34,380 nt of DNA from Thermoplasmata archaeon (GCA_030040625.1 JASHTI010000044.1:1-34380); one strand, 5' to 3'; positions 20,304 to 28,728 are shown, counted from the first letter of the stretch. A program made the numbers and translations. The notes: generated by a model not told the origin, from the sequence alone.

Positions 20304-21604
20304 GCCGCGCCCTCGCGCCGGAGGTCCAAGCGAAGGAAGTGCGTGGCGCAGGAGATGCAGGGGTCGTGGTTGCGGATCGCCTTCTCGCAGGCGTCCGCGA
20401 TCCCGGCGTCGTCCCGGTCGACGGAGCGCCGCACGACGCCGCGGAGGTCGTCCTCGATCCGCATCTGGTTCTGCGAGGTCGGCGCCACGATCCGAGCCTC
20501 CTCGATGCGGCCGTCGGCCCCGAGGCGGTAGCGGTGGTACAGCATCCCGCGCGGCGCCTCGGTGATCGCCGCACCGGTGCCGCCGGACACGCGATCGGGG
20601 GCGGCCACCCAGGCCCGCTCGGGAGGCTGGTAGCGGTCCAGCAGGCGGAGCGCCTCCTCGCACGCGAAAAGGATCTCCACGGCCCGGACCTGGATCGACC
20701 GGTACGGGTTCCGCACCTCGCGACCGAGGCCGGCGTGCCGCGCGGCCGAGGCCGCCCGGGGGGTGAGCCGATCCGAGTTCAGGCTGTACCGGGCGAGCGG
20801 CCCGACCAGGTACGAACCGCCGCCGCGACGACGGCAATGCAGGGCGTGGGAGTGGGCGACCTGGACCTCCTCGAACTCGCGTTCGAAGTCCGCGGCGTCC
20901 AGCGAGAGCCCGGCGCTGGAGGTGATCCGTCCCTCGTTCATCGGATACTCCTCGGGGTGGCGGAGCGCGACGAACTCGTACGGTTCGTCGACGTCCGGGT
21001 AGGCGAGCTCCTCCGTGAAGCGGACGGTCGCCTCGGCGAGGTCGATCGCCGACCGAAGGGTCGTGCGCAGCGCCCCGAGCTCCTCCGTCGACGGGAGACG
21101 GTAGAACCCGCCGACGCGCACGTTCACCGGGTGGATCTCTCGCCCCCCGAGGACCGAGAGGACGGTGTTGCCGGCCTTCTTCAGCGCGAGCCCCTGCCGG
21201 ACGAGCTCCGGCCGCTCCTTGGCGAGGCGCACGGCGTCCGGGAGCCCCAGGAAGTCGGGGGCGTGGAGCAGGTAGAGGTGCAGGGCGTGGCTCTCGATCC
21301 ACTCGCCGCAGTACAGCACCCGCCGGAGGTCCCGGAGGGCTCCGTCGACGCGGATCCCGAGCGCCCGCTCGACCGCGTGGCAGGCGCTCATCTGGTAGGC
21401 GACCGGGCAGATCCCGCAGATCCGCGCGGTGATGTCCGGCGCCTCGCCGTACATCCTCCCGCGCAGCAGCGCCTCGAAGAAGCGGGGCGGCTCGAAGATG
21501 CGCAGTTCGATCTCCGCCACCTCGCGTCCCGCGAGCCGAACCCGCAACGCCCCCTCCCCCTCCACCCGGGCGAGGTAGTCGACGGCGATCGTCCGCTCCG
21601 TCAC
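20300..21604 (-). CDS. hydA: [NiFe]-hydrogenase large (alpha) subunit, group 3b type
   Basis: Catalytic subunit that binds the Ni-Fe site. Both Ni-binding cysteine pairs are present: RICGICPV (C63, C66) and, close to the end, DPCISCATH (C416, C419). The match to DPCxSCATH is like the cytosolic sulfhydrogenase/NADP-dependent group 3b family of Pyrococcus and bacteria. The 434-residue chain ends 12 residues after His422 (FLRLDLRREGAA), a short tail for the protease encoded next. The GTG start at 21604 overlaps the stop of the small subunit gene (GTGA). An ATG further upstream would overlap the small-subunit gene. Predicted soluble, using NAD(P)H or H2 in the cytoplasm. Confidence 0.95.
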   Translation of the reverse strand: MTERTIAVDYLARVEGEGALRVRLAGREVAEIELRIFEPPRFFEALLRGRMYGEAPDITARICGICPVAYQMSACHAVERALGIRVDGALRDLRRVLYCGEWIESHALHLYLLHAPDFLGLPDAVRLAKERPELVRQGLALKKAGNTVLSVLGGREIHPVNVRVGGFYRLPSTEELGALRTTLRSAIDLAEATVRFTEELAYPDVDEPYEFVALRHPEEYPMNEGRITSSAGLSLDAADFEREFEEVQVAHSHALHCRRRGGGSYLVGPLARYSLNSDRLTPRAASAARHAGLGREVRNPYRSIQVRAVEILFACEEALRLLDRYQPPERAWVAAPDRVSGGTGAAITEAPRGMLYHRYRLGADGRIEEARIVAPTSQNQMRIEDDLRGVVRRSVDRDDAGIADACEKAIRNHDPCISCATHFLRLDLRREGAA

Positions 21605-22398
21605 GGGGCGCCTCCGGCCGGGGCGGCGGCGGACTCGGAGGCCTCGCGGAAGGCGGGGGCCGCGGCGTTGAACGTCCGGAAGACCCGCTGGACATCCGCC
21701 GGGGCGAGGCCGAGCTCGCGGAGCCGGCGCACGAGGGAGGGGGCGTTCGGCGTGTCCTGCGGGCCGAAGCAGCCGTAGCAGCCGCGGTGGTACGCCGGGC
21801 AGATCGCCCCGCAGCCGGTCTGGGTCACCGGGCCGAGGCACGGGGTCCCGTGCGCGACCACGACGCAGACGTTGCCGCGGCGTTTGCACTCCCCGCAGAC
21901 GCTTTCGGTCGGGACGTTCGGGGCACGGTCCCCGAGGAACGCCGAGATCACCTCGAGAAGCTGGCCTTTGTTGATCGGGCAGCCGCGGAGCTCGAAGTCG
22001 ACCGGAACGTGCGCCGAGATCGGCGTCGAGGTCGCGAGCGTCGCGATGTACTCCGGCCGGGCGTAGACGGCCCGCGCGAACTCCGCGACGTCCCCGAAGT
22101 TCCGGAGCGCCTGGATCCCCCCGGCCGTCGCGCAGGCGCCGATCGTTAGGAGGAAGCGCGCCTCCGCCCGCACCTGGCGTACGAGCTCGAGGTCGTGCGG
22201 GGTCGTCACGGAGCCCTCCACGATCGCCAGGTCGTACGGCCCCTCCACCGTAGCGCTGGACGCCTCGCGGAACAGGGCGATCTCGACCGCCCCGGCGACG
22301 GCGAGCAGCTCGTCCTCGCAGTCGAGCAAGGTCAGCTGGCAGCCGTCGCACGAGGCGAACTTGTAGACCGCCACGCGGGGACGGGGGACCCGCGGCAT
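21601..22398 (-). CDS. hydD: [NiFe]-hydrogenase small (delta) subunit, group 3b type
   Basis: Carries Fe-S clusters that pass electrons between the Ni-Fe site and the flavin subunit. The proximal cluster motif FASCDGCQLTLL (C17, C20) is at the N-terminus, IGACATAGG (about 87-95) supplies another ligand, and the C-terminal half has ESVCGECKRRGNVCV and GTPCLGPVTQTGCGAICPAY with GCYGCFGP, enough for the three [4Fe-4S] clusters of this subunit. At 265 residues the length is standard and there is no twin-arginine leader, so the enzyme is cytosolic. Its stop overlaps the GTG of the large subunit. It starts one base after the gamma-subunit gene. Confidence 0.95.
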   Translation of the reverse strand: MPRVPRPRVAVYKFASCDGCQLTLLDCEDELLAVAGAVEIALFREASSATVEGPYDLAIVEGSVTTPHDLELVRQVRAEARFLLTIGACATAGGIQALRNFGDVAEFARAVYARPEYIATLATSTPISAHVPVDFELRGCPINKGQLLEVISAFLGDRAPNVPTESVCGECKRRGNVCVVVAHGTPCLGPVTQTGCGAICPAYHRGCYGCFGPQDTPNAPSLVRRLRELGLAPADVQRVFRTFNAAAPAFREASESAAAPAGGAP

Positions 22399-22399
22399 G

Positions 22400-23263
22400 C
22401 TACAGCTCCCGAACGCCGAGGTACGGCGCGATCCGCGCGTACGGAAGGACCGGACCGTCGCGGCAGACGAACTCCGGACCGAACTGGCAGTGGCCGCAGA
22501 AGCCGACGGCGCACTTCATGTTCCGCTCCATCGACAGGAAGATCGCCTCGGCGGGGACGCCCCGCTCGAGCAGCGCCTTCGCCGTGAACCGCATCATCAC
22601 CTCCGGGCCGCAGACGAACGCGACGGTGTTCGCCGGATCGAAGCGTGCATCCGGCAGCCGGGTCGTGACGACGCCGACGTCGCCGTACCAGTCCCGTCCG
22701 GCGGCGTCGACGGTCACCTGGAACCGAAGGTCGCTCCGCGCGCGCCAGCGCTGGATCTCCTCGTAGAAGACCAAGCTCTTCGGCGTCCGGGCCCCGTAGA
22801 CGACCTCGATCCGCCCGAATCGCTCCCGCTCGGCGAGCAGCCGATAGAGCAGCGGTCGAAGCGGCGGCAGGCCGAGGCCTCCGGCCGCGAGCACCACATC
22901 GCGGCCGACCGCTCGCTCGAGGGGCCAGCCGTTCCCGTACGGCCCGCGAACGCCGACGCAGCTGCCCGGGGGCGCGGCGAACAGCGCCCGGCTCGTCGCC
23001 CCCAGCGCCTGCACCGTGTGCACGAGCGCACCGTCCGGGGCGCCGGAGATCGAGATCGCGGCCTCGCCGATCCCGAAGGCGTACAGCATGTTGAACTGCC
23101 CGGGAGCGGACGACGGGGTGACGGCGCCATCGACCGGGGCGAGGACGAGGGTCGCGATGTCCGCCGTCTCCTCGGTGCGGCTCCGCACGCGGTACGGCAC
23201 CGGGGCGTACGGGCCCGCCGGCCCGACCGGAAGGCCCCCCGAGGTCGCCCGTTCAGAGGACAT
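22400..23263 (-). CDS. hydG: Hydrogenase gamma subunit, FAD/NAD(P)-binding reductase
   Basis: Electron-transfer module to NAD(P). The 287 residues are a ferredoxin-NADP reductase-like fold: PGQFNMLYAFGIGEAAISIS is the FAD-binding beta barrel, VVLAAGGLGLPPLRPLLY the start of the NAD(P) domain, and VAFVCGPEVMMRFTAKAL the NADP C-loop. The C-terminus carries NMKCAVGFCGHCQFGPEFVC (ending around residue 270) for the [2Fe-2S] cluster. This is the same order as in the Pyrococcus soluble hydrogenase I gamma chain. The ATG at 23263 overlaps the end of the cyclic-nucleotide-binding gene by 11 bases. Confidence 0.93.
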   Translation of the reverse strand: MSSERATSGGLPVGPAGPYAPVPYRVRSRTEETADIATLVLAPVDGAVTPSSAPGQFNMLYAFGIGEAAISISGAPDGALVHTVQALGATSRALFAAPPGSCVGVRGPYGNGWPLERAVGRDVVLAAGGLGLPPLRPLLYRLLAERERFGRIEVVYGARTPKSLVFYEEIQRWRARSDLRFQVTVDAAGRDWYGDVGVVTTRLPDARFDPANTVAFVCGPEVMMRFTAKALLERGVPAEAIFLSMERNMKCAVGFCGHCQFGPEFVCRDGPVLPYARIAPYLGVREL

Positions 23264-23723
23264 CGGCCTCCAGCAGCTGGACCCGGAGGCCGTGGAGCCG
23301 GCCGGCGAGGACCGGTAGAAGGCGCAGCAGGAACGCGTAGCCCTCCTCGGGGTGCGCGGCGAGCCGCTCCCGCAGGACCGCGGCGTTGACCGCGACGACC
23401 TGCGTCGGCTTGGAGGCGATCGCGTCGAGGGTCCAACGGTGCGGGGAGAGGAGCCAGGACCAGCCGAGGACCTCCCCCGGCCCGACCGTCTGGACCGTCA
23501 GTCGCGCCCGGTCGGCCGCGAACACCTCGAGAGCCACCTTCCCCTGTTCGACCGCGATGAACTCCTCGGCGTCCCGCCCCTCGCGGAGGAGGAACTCTCC
23601 GACGCGGTAGCTCCGGAGGGCGGCTGCGCCCGCCGCCGCGCGAACGAGCCCGGCCGGGAGTCCGCGGAAGAACTCGTGGGCCTCCAGGCGGGCGATCCGC
23701 GCGGTCGGGGACTCCGTGCTCAC
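23253..23723 (-). CDS. Cyclic-nucleotide-binding-domain protein in hydrogenase operon
   Basis: The 156-residue protein is one CNB domain (about residues 12-135) with the expected beta-roll features: FFRGLPAGLVRAAAGAAALR (helix A), VGEFLLREGRDAEEFIAVEQ, TVQTVGPGEVLGWSWLLSPH (phosphate-binding cassette region), then a C-helix. There is no helix-turn-helix, so it is not a CRP-type activator itself. The canonical PBC glycine-glutamate is changed (GEVLGWSWLL rather than GE.A), so ligand binding is not certain. GTG 23723 overlaps the beta-subunit stop (GTGA) and the 3' end overlaps the gamma gene. It may regulate hydrogenase activity or assembly; similar genes are, as I recall, seen in bacterial group 3b operons. 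Confidence 0.85.
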   Translation of the reverse strand: MSTESPTARIARLEAHEFFRGLPAGLVRAAAGAAALRSYRVGEFLLREGRDAEEFIAVEQGKVALEVFAADRARLTVQTVGPGEVLGWSWLLSPHRWTLDAIASKPTQVVAVNAAVLRERLAAHPEEGYAFLLRLLPVLAGRLHGLRVQLLEADVL

Positions 23724-24877
23724 GGACTCCTCCGCGCAGGTCCGCTCGCCCCGGGCGTCGCCCGGATCGCCGCGACCTCCTCGGTGATGTCGATGCCGAC
23801 GGGGCACCAGGTGATGCAACGGCCGCAGCCGACGCAGCCGGAACTATCGAACTGGTCGTGCCAGCTGGCGAGCTTGTGGGTCATCCACTGCCGGTAGCGG
23901 GAGGACGTCGACTTCCGAACCGGGGCGTGGTGGAGCTCGGAGAACGCGCTGTTGAAGCAGGAGTCCCACCGCCGCCACCGCTCGACCTTCGCCCCGGAGA
24001 GGTCCGGCACCTCCTCGCTCGAGCTGCAGAAGCAGGTCGGGCAGGCCAGCGTGCAGTTGGTGCACGCCAGGCAGCGCTCGGCGACCAACTGCCACCGCGG
24101 ATGTTCCGGGTTCCCGAGCAAGAGGTCGCGGAGCCCGGCGGGATCCAGGCGACGTCCCATCGCGCCCGCGGCCGACTCGACCCGCGCCGCGGCGGCGCGC
24201 GCGTCCTCGTCCGTCGCCGGCCGTGTCGGTACCCCGGCGAGGATCGCCGCGCCCCGCTCGCTCCCGGCCCGGATCAGGAACTCGTGGCGTTCGGGCGAGA
24301 GCAGTTCGGTGAGGATCAGGTCGGCGGAACCCCCCCGCACCGCGGGGCCGGTTCCCATCGACGTGCAGAAACAGGTCGCGCCGGCCTGCCCGCACTCGAC
24401 GGCGATGCGCAGGCAGGCCTGCCGACGGGCGTGGTACCCCGGGTCCGGAACGCGCCCGTCGAAAACGCGGTCCTGGATCGCGACGGCGGCGAGCTCGCAG
24501 CCGCGCATGCCGAGGAAGGCGAGCGGCGCCTCGTCGCGGGGCTCCGCCTGGACGGTGAAGCCGCCGTCGGCGGTTCCCGTCGCCGAGAACAGTCGCTCCC
24601 GGGCCGGAAAGAGGTACTTCTTCCAGCTGTGCGGGCCGACATTGTAGCCGAAGAGCGCGGCGTCGTCGCGGCGCTCCAACCGGTACGTACCGGCTTCCTG
24701 GCGGTCCGTCCACCCGATGGGCAGATCCTCGACCCGCGCGATCTCACCGTAGACGATCGCGCCGTCCCGAATCGTCGGGCCGACGATCCGGTAGCCGGCG
24801 GCGCGGATCGCCTCCAGGAGCCGTGGGAAGGCCTCCCGCGAGAGCACGCTTGCGCTCGACCCACCGGCTGTCTCCAT
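23720..24877 (-). CDS. hydB: Hydrogenase beta subunit, 2x[4Fe-4S] electron-transfer protein
   Basis: First gene of the hydrogenase operon. The C-terminal half carries two ferredoxin motifs: ERCLACTNCTLACPTCFCSS and GCVGCGRCITWCPVGID, each CxxCxxCxxxC-like. The N-terminal part (AILAGVPTRPATDEDARAAA and MRGCELAAVAIQDRVF) matches the beta chain of group 3b hydrogenases, which passes electrons between the gamma and delta subunits. Several in-frame ATGs exist (24895, 24880, 24877); 24877 is chosen because GGAGG (24884-24888) leaves six bases before it. A weak TATA-like sequence lies near 24938-24948. Length is about 385 residues, as in relatives. Confidence 0.92.
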   Translation of the reverse strand: METAGGSSASVLSREAFPRLLEAIRAAGYRIVGPTIRDGAIVYGEIARVEDLPIGWTDRQEAGTYRLERRDDAALFGYNVGPHSWKKYLFPARERLFSATGTADGGFTVQAEPRDEAPLAFLGMRGCELAAVAIQDRVFDGRVPDPGYHARRQACLRIAVECGQAGATCFCTSMGTGPAVRGGSADLILTELLSPERHEFLIRAGSERGAAILAGVPTRPATDEDARAAAARVESAAGAMGRRLDPAGLRDLLLGNPEHPRWQLVAERCLACTNCTLACPTCFCSSSEEVPDLSGAKVERWRRWDSCFNSAFSELHHAPVRKSTSSRYRQWMTHKLASWHDQFDSSGCVGCGRCITWCPVGIDITEEVAAIRATPGASGPARRSP

Positions 24878-24883
24878 CATCGC

Positions 24884-24888
24884 CCTCC
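24884..24888 (-). promoter_or_regulatory. Shine-Dalgarno GGAGG of the hydrogenase beta-subunit gene
   Basis: GGAGG on the minus strand ends 6 bases before the second of two tandem ATGs (24877) and 3 before the first (24880). This favours 24877. Confidence 0.4.
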
Positions 24889-24937
24889 GCTGCATTGCGG
24901 CCCGCGGAGCCGGCCGCCGTCCGAGGGAACGGACGCG

Positions 24938-24948
24938 GTCAAAAGAGG
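24938..24948 (-). promoter_or_regulatory. Possible TATA box of the hydrogenase operon
   Basis: The minus strand reads CCTCTTTTGAC. Initiation about 25 bases downstream would leave a ~40-base leader holding GGAGG. Another AT-rich piece (GGTAAAGTCC, 24961-24970) is an alternative. Confidence 0.35.
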
Positions 24949-25064
24949 GTTTGGTCGAGGGGACTTTACCCCCCGTTTCGGGAGCGACCCCGAGCGGACC
25001 GCCGGCGGCCGTCAGGCCCACTTCACCCCGGCTTCATCGGCTCTCGGCCCGGTCCCCGGTTCGC

Positions 25065-25673
25065 ATGCCGCGCACCCGGGGCCCCGCTGGCGAACGCGCG
25101 CCGCCGCGGCTGCGGAGCGAAGGCGCGTTCCTGCGGGACGGCACCGAGGTCTGGGTACGGCCGATCCAGCCCTCCGACCGCGACATGGTCCACGAGCTCG
25201 TCGCGTCGGAGACGGTCGACACGCTCGAGTCGCGGTTCTTCGGAGCGGTGCGGCCGGAGGTCGCCGAGGAGGAGATCGCACGGCCCTGCGGCGACGATCG
25301 GCTCTGCCTGCTCGTGCTCGGAGATCGGGCCGGGCGTCCGGGGATCCTCGGCGTCGGCGAGTACGTCACCACGCCCGGGGCCGTGGCAACGGTCGAGGTC
25401 GACTTCCTGGTCGCGACGCCGTTCCGTCGCCGCGGGATCGCGACGCTCCTCCTTCACCGGCTCGGGCGCGCCGCCGCGGAGTCCGGCATCGCCCGGTGCA
25501 CGGCGCGGGTCCGGCCGGAGAACCTCGAGATGCTCGGCGTCTTCCGGCGGAGTGGCTGGCCGGAGCGCGAGCGGACGGAGGCCGGCGAGGTTCTGGTCGA
25601 CCTGGCGCTTCCCGCGGCGTCGGGGCCTCCGCGCGCCGGCCGTGGCCCCCCCATGGTCGCCGCGGGCGGATGA
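25065..25673 (+). CDS. GNAT acetyltransferase, Pat-like
   Basis: The 202-residue protein has a GNAT domain (about residues 22-185): the N-terminal GTEVWVRPIQPSDRDMVHEL, ESRFFGAVRPE, the acetyl-CoA binding VATPFRRRGIATLLLHRLGR (about 110-128, the Q/RxxGxG/A motif), and a final ARVRPENLEMLGVFRRSGW. The RDGTxVxVRPI...S.E.LESRFFG beginning resembles the acetyltransferase domain of YfiQ/Pat enzymes that modify lysine in acyl-CoA synthetases, but the small enzyme lacks the long ligase-like part. It is divergent from the hydrogenase operon and convergent with the response regulator, whose stop codon directly abuts its own. Substrate not known. Confidence 0.75.
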   Translation: MPRTRGPAGERAPPRLRSEGAFLRDGTEVWVRPIQPSDRDMVHELVASETVDTLESRFFGAVRPEVAEEEIARPCGDDRLCLLVLGDRAGRPGILGVGEYVTTPGAVATVEVDFLVATPFRRRGIATLLLHRLGRAAAESGIARCTARVRPENLEMLGVFRRSGWPERERTEAGEVLVDLALPAASGPPRAGRGPPMVAAGG

Positions 25674-26726
25674 CTAGGCGCGATCCGGTTCGGACCGCTC
25701 GTGGGCCACGGCCGCGGCGAGCGAGGCGCCCGGTCGGGCGAGCGCGTCGATCTCGCTCAGCCAAAGGAGCGCCTCGCGCCCCTTCGGCGTGATCCGGTAG
25801 CTCTCCTGGTCGTGGAGGAGAAGTCCGTCGTCGACCAGACGGCGGAGGTGGAAGGCGAGCTTGGGGGAGTCCTCCAGATCCGCGGCCTTGAGGGCCTCCG
25901 TGAACGAACAGGGGCCGTCGAACGCACGGCGAAGCACCGCGCGTCGGATCGGGTTGCCGAGGGTCTCCAGGGTCTGGTGGGTCGCCGGACCGGCCACAGC
26001 GGCCCGGAGGTCGCGGACGGCGCTCGCGGAGGTCCGGCGGGGATCGAAGGTGACGACGAGGGGACCGTGCCCCTCGAGCCGGCTCCGGAGATCCGAGAGG
26101 AAGGCGAGGATGTCCGCGCGCCGGTGGTGCGCAAGGAGCCGGTCGGCGTCCTCCAGGATGACCCCGGCGCGCGGGTGCTGGGTGAGGAAATCGGCGACCT
26201 GCGCCCGGATCGCGGCCGGGTTCTCGAGGTCGGGCGCCGCCACGCTGACGCCCGGAGCGGCCCGCACGGCGCGGGTCGTGAGATGGAGGACGGCCGTCCC
26301 CTCCTGGCGCGCCCACGCCCGGGCCAGCGCCTCCGGAGTCGGGGGGTTTGCGCCCCCGGCCGCGAAGCGCGCCTCCTGCTCGATCTCCTCGAGCACCTTG
26401 CGGACCTGCCCGATCTGGAACGGCTTCTGGACATACTCCGCCGCGCCGGCCTTCATCGCGGCGACGGCCGTCTCGACCGTCGCGAAGCCGGTGACCATCA
26501 CCACCGGCGTCGACGGGTAGTGCGCTCGGACCTCGCGCAGGAGGTCGAGGCCCCCCTGGCGGGGCATGCGCAGGTCCGAGAGGACGACGTCGAACTCGTC
26601 GTGGGCCAGCTCTTCCAGCGCCTTCGGCACGGACGGGCTCGCCGTCACCTCGTGCCGGTCGTCCCGCAGGAGCTCGGCGAGCTCCTCGCGGAAGACGCGA
26701 TCGTCGTCGACGATGAGGATGCGCAC
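25674..26726 (-). CDS. Response regulator: receiver, DUF835-like domain, winged helix
   Basis: The 350-residue protein has three parts. Residues 2-118 are a receiver: acidic VDDD near 6-9, phospho-acceptor Asp51 in LSDLRMPRQGG, the Thr in VVMVTG and the Lys in VQKPF. Residues about 150-245 look like DUF835 (ILEDADRLLAHHR, LVVTFDPRRT), a domain common in archaeal signalling proteins. Residues about 255-345 are an ArsR-like winged helix (LGNPIRRAVLRRA, FHLRRLVDDGLLL). The GTG start at 26726 lies 8 bases after the histidine kinase stop, so the pair is one two-component system. Its targets are not shown; the hydrogenase operon is nearest but this is not evidence of control. Confidence 0.82.
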   Translation of the reverse strand: MRILIVDDDRVFREELAELLRDDRHEVTASPSVPKALEELAHDEFDVVLSDLRMPRQGGLDLLREVRAHYPSTPVVMVTGFATVETAVAAMKAGAAEYVQKPFQIGQVRKVLEEIEQEARFAAGGANPPTPEALARAWARQEGTAVLHLTTRAVRAAPGVSVAAPDLENPAAIRAQVADFLTQHPRAGVILEDADRLLAHHRRADILAFLSDLRSRLEGHGPLVVTFDPRRTSASAVRDLRAAVAGPATHQTLETLGNPIRRAVLRRAFDGPCSFTEALKAADLEDSPKLAFHLRRLVDDGLLLHDQESYRITPKGREALLWLSEIDALARPGASLAAAVAHERSEPDRA

Positions 26727-26734
26727 GGGTCGGC

Positions 26735-28243
26735 CTACGCGGAATCTCGGTCTTGAGGTTTCGCGCGGGGCGCGGCCGCGGGGGCTTCCGCCGCCGGCGG
26801 CAGCGCCGGCGCCAAGGGCAGCTCGAGCCGGAGCCGGGCTCCGCCCTCCGCGGCGACTCCCGCCTCGATCGTCCCCCCGTGCGCCTGCAGGATCCCGAGG
26901 CAGATCGCGAGCCCGAGACCGGTGCCGCGGCCCTCGCCCTTCGTCGTGAAGAACGGCTCGAAGATGCGCGGAAGCGACTCCCGCGGGATCCCGGGGCCGG
27001 AGTCGCGGACCTCCGCCTCGGCGCGGTCCTCGGCCGACCGCAGCTCGACGACGATCCGACCGGCCGGTCGTTGCCCCAGCGCGTCGTAGGCGTTGAGCAG
27101 GAGGTTGGTGAAGACCTGCCGGAGCTGGCCGCGATCGCCCAGGACCGTGATCGGGACGTCCGGGTAGCGCTCCTCGACGTCCACGTTCTCGGGCCGCTTG
27201 CCCCGGACGAACGCCACCGACTCGCGCGCCACGTCCCGGAGATCGAGGCGGACGGTCTGCGGTTCCGTGCGCCGGGCGAAGTCGAGCAGTCCCCGGACGA
27301 TCCGCGCGGCGACGTCGACCTGGTCGGCGATCGTCTCGGCTCGGCCCCGCGTCCAGGGATCCGGGGCCCGCCGTCGAAGGCTCTCCGCGACCAGCGAGAT
27401 GTTCGCGAGCGGCGTGTTGATCTCGTGGGCGACGCCGGCGGCGAGCTGGCCGAGGGACGTCAGCCGGTCCGAGTGCGCGGCCGCTCGCTCCCACGCCTTC
27501 TGCTCGGTCAGGTCCACCGCGACGCCGAGGTAGTGGGTGGTCGTGCCGGCAGCGTCCCGGATGGAGGAGATGGCGAGGAAGACCGGGTGCTCCCGCCCCC
27601 AGCGGTCGCGGTTGACGATCTCCCCGGCCCAGTGGCCCCCGGCGGGGTCCAGGAGCTGGGCCCACATCCGCGCGTAGACCTCCTTGGGCGTCCGCCGGCT
27701 CCGGACGAGGTTCGGCTTCCGCCCGATGCACTCCGCCCGGCGGTAGCCGTAGGTCCGCTCGAAGGCGGGATTGACGTCGACCAGGACACCGTCGCGATCG
27801 GTGAGCTCGATCGCGTTGGTCGAGCTCAGGAAGGCGGCGTAGTGCATCCGGTCCCGCTCCTCCTCCCTCCGCCGCTCCGTGACGTCGACGAGGACGACGA
27901 TGAGCCGGGGCGCACGGGCGTCCAGGGCGACGACGCCGACGCTCGCGTCCAGCACCCGCGCTGCCCGGCCGGGACCTCGCGGGACGACGAGCCCGGCCAC
28001 CGACCACGAACGGCCGGGCGTCGCTCCCGGGAGCGCGGCGAGGCCCGCCGCGATCGCCGCCCCCATCGGACCCTCGGCCAGGAAGGGATCGTCGCGGTAG
28101 GTCGGCGCCGGGTCGCCGCGCTCCGCGCTCCAGTCGCGGTAGGTGGTGTTCGTCCAGGCGACCGCCCCGCTCGCCTCGATCAGGGCCAGGCCCACCGGCG
28201 CACCATCGAGCGCGGCGGCCAGCGCACGGATCGTCTCGGGCAT
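26735..28243 (-). CDS. PAS-domain sensor histidine kinase
   Basis: Cytosolic sensor with no membrane helix visible. From ATG 28243 it has 502 residues: a weak first PAS-like segment (about 5-125), a good PAS domain (about 130-255; DVNPAFERTYGYRRAECIGR, then PAC-like HYLGVAVDLTEQKAWER), a HisKA helix with phospho-accepting His273 (AAGVAHEINTPLANISL), and a HATPase domain with N, D and G boxes (NLLLNAYDAL, EVRDSGPGIP, GRGTGLGLAI). An Ala/Pro-rich tail follows. An ATG at 28336 is also in frame; the shorter start removes an Arg-rich segment with no domain. The regulator gene follows after 8 bases. Confidence 0.88.
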   Translation of the reverse strand: MPETIRALAAALDGAPVGLALIEASGAVAWTNTTYRDWSAERGDPAPTYRDDPFLAEGPMGAAIAAGLAALPGATPGRSWSVAGLVVPRGPGRAARVLDASVGVVALDARAPRLIVVLVDVTERRREEERDRMHYAAFLSSTNAIELTDRDGVLVDVNPAFERTYGYRRAECIGRKPNLVRSRRTPKEVYARMWAQLLDPAGGHWAGEIVNRDRWGREHPVFLAISSIRDAAGTTTHYLGVAVDLTEQKAWERAAAHSDRLTSLGQLAAGVAHEINTPLANISLVAESLRRRAPDPWTRGRAETIADQVDVAARIVRGLLDFARRTEPQTVRLDLRDVARESVAFVRGKRPENVDVEERYPDVPITVLGDRGQLRQVFTNLLLNAYDALGQRPAGRIVVELRSAEDRAEAEVRDSGPGIPRESLPRIFEPFFTTKGEGRGTGLGLAICLGILQAHGGTIEAGVAAEGGARLRLELPLAPALPPAAEAPAAAPRAKPQDRDSA

Positions 28244-28362
28244 GCCGGACTCCCGACCGGAGCGGAGAGCCTTCCGGACCTCAAAGCCTCCGGCGGTCCC
28301 CGGGGCCTCGTCAACCCCGCTCGACCTATCCCTCATCGGCTCCCGGCCGAGCTAGCCCGGGT

Positions 28363-28728
28363 GTGGGGCCCGAGGTGCTGGTCGTCGACGAGGCCGCGAG
28401 TCTGGGCTCGGCCGTGGTGGCCCTCCTCGAGGTCGAGGGGCTCCGCGTCCGGCGATTCCCGGACCTGGCGGCCGCCGAGGCCCACCAGCAGGGTGCGGGG
28501 GGCCCGCTCCCCGTCCTCGTCGTCGCCTCCAACGCCCACCAGAGCCCCAGCCTGACGCGGTGGCCGCAGGGGTCGCTCCGCGACGCGAAGCTGGTCATCG
28601 TCGGCACGCGGGATCCGACGCTCACCTCCCACGGCGCGCTGCACGTCATCCGCCTCCCGCTCGACCCCGGCCGGCTGCTGGAGCTGGTCCGACAACTCGC
28701 CCGAGCCGACCCGCCGTCCGGTCCGTGA
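28363..28728 (+). CDS. Degenerate receiver-like protein, phospho-site lost
   Basis: The 121-residue protein has the length and strand pattern of a CheY-like receiver: VLVVDEAASLG (strand 1, acidic pair reduced to DE), EGLRVRRFPDLAAAEAH, PVLVVASNAH (strand 3, where the phospho-acceptor Asp should be but Ala/Ser/Asn are found), KLVIVGTRDP (strand 4) and HVIRLPLDPGRLLELVR (strand 5, with no conserved Lys-Pro). It is therefore a pseudo-receiver, which could bind the kinase or other partners without phosphorylation. It is divergent from the histidine kinase. A GTG start with a TATA-like CTATCC about 33 bases upstream (near 28326-28335). Fold inferred, function unknown. Confidence 0.6.
   Translation: MGPEVLVVDEAASLGSAVVALLEVEGLRVRRFPDLAAAEAHQQGAGGPLPVLVVASNAHQSPSLTRWPQGSLRDAKLVIVGTRDPTLTSHGALHVIRLPLDPGRLLELVRQLARADPPSGP

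Noticed and set aside
23253..23819. CRP/FNR-type transcription activator
   Set aside because: The sequence ends after the CNB domain and a short helix; no helix-turn-helix follows.
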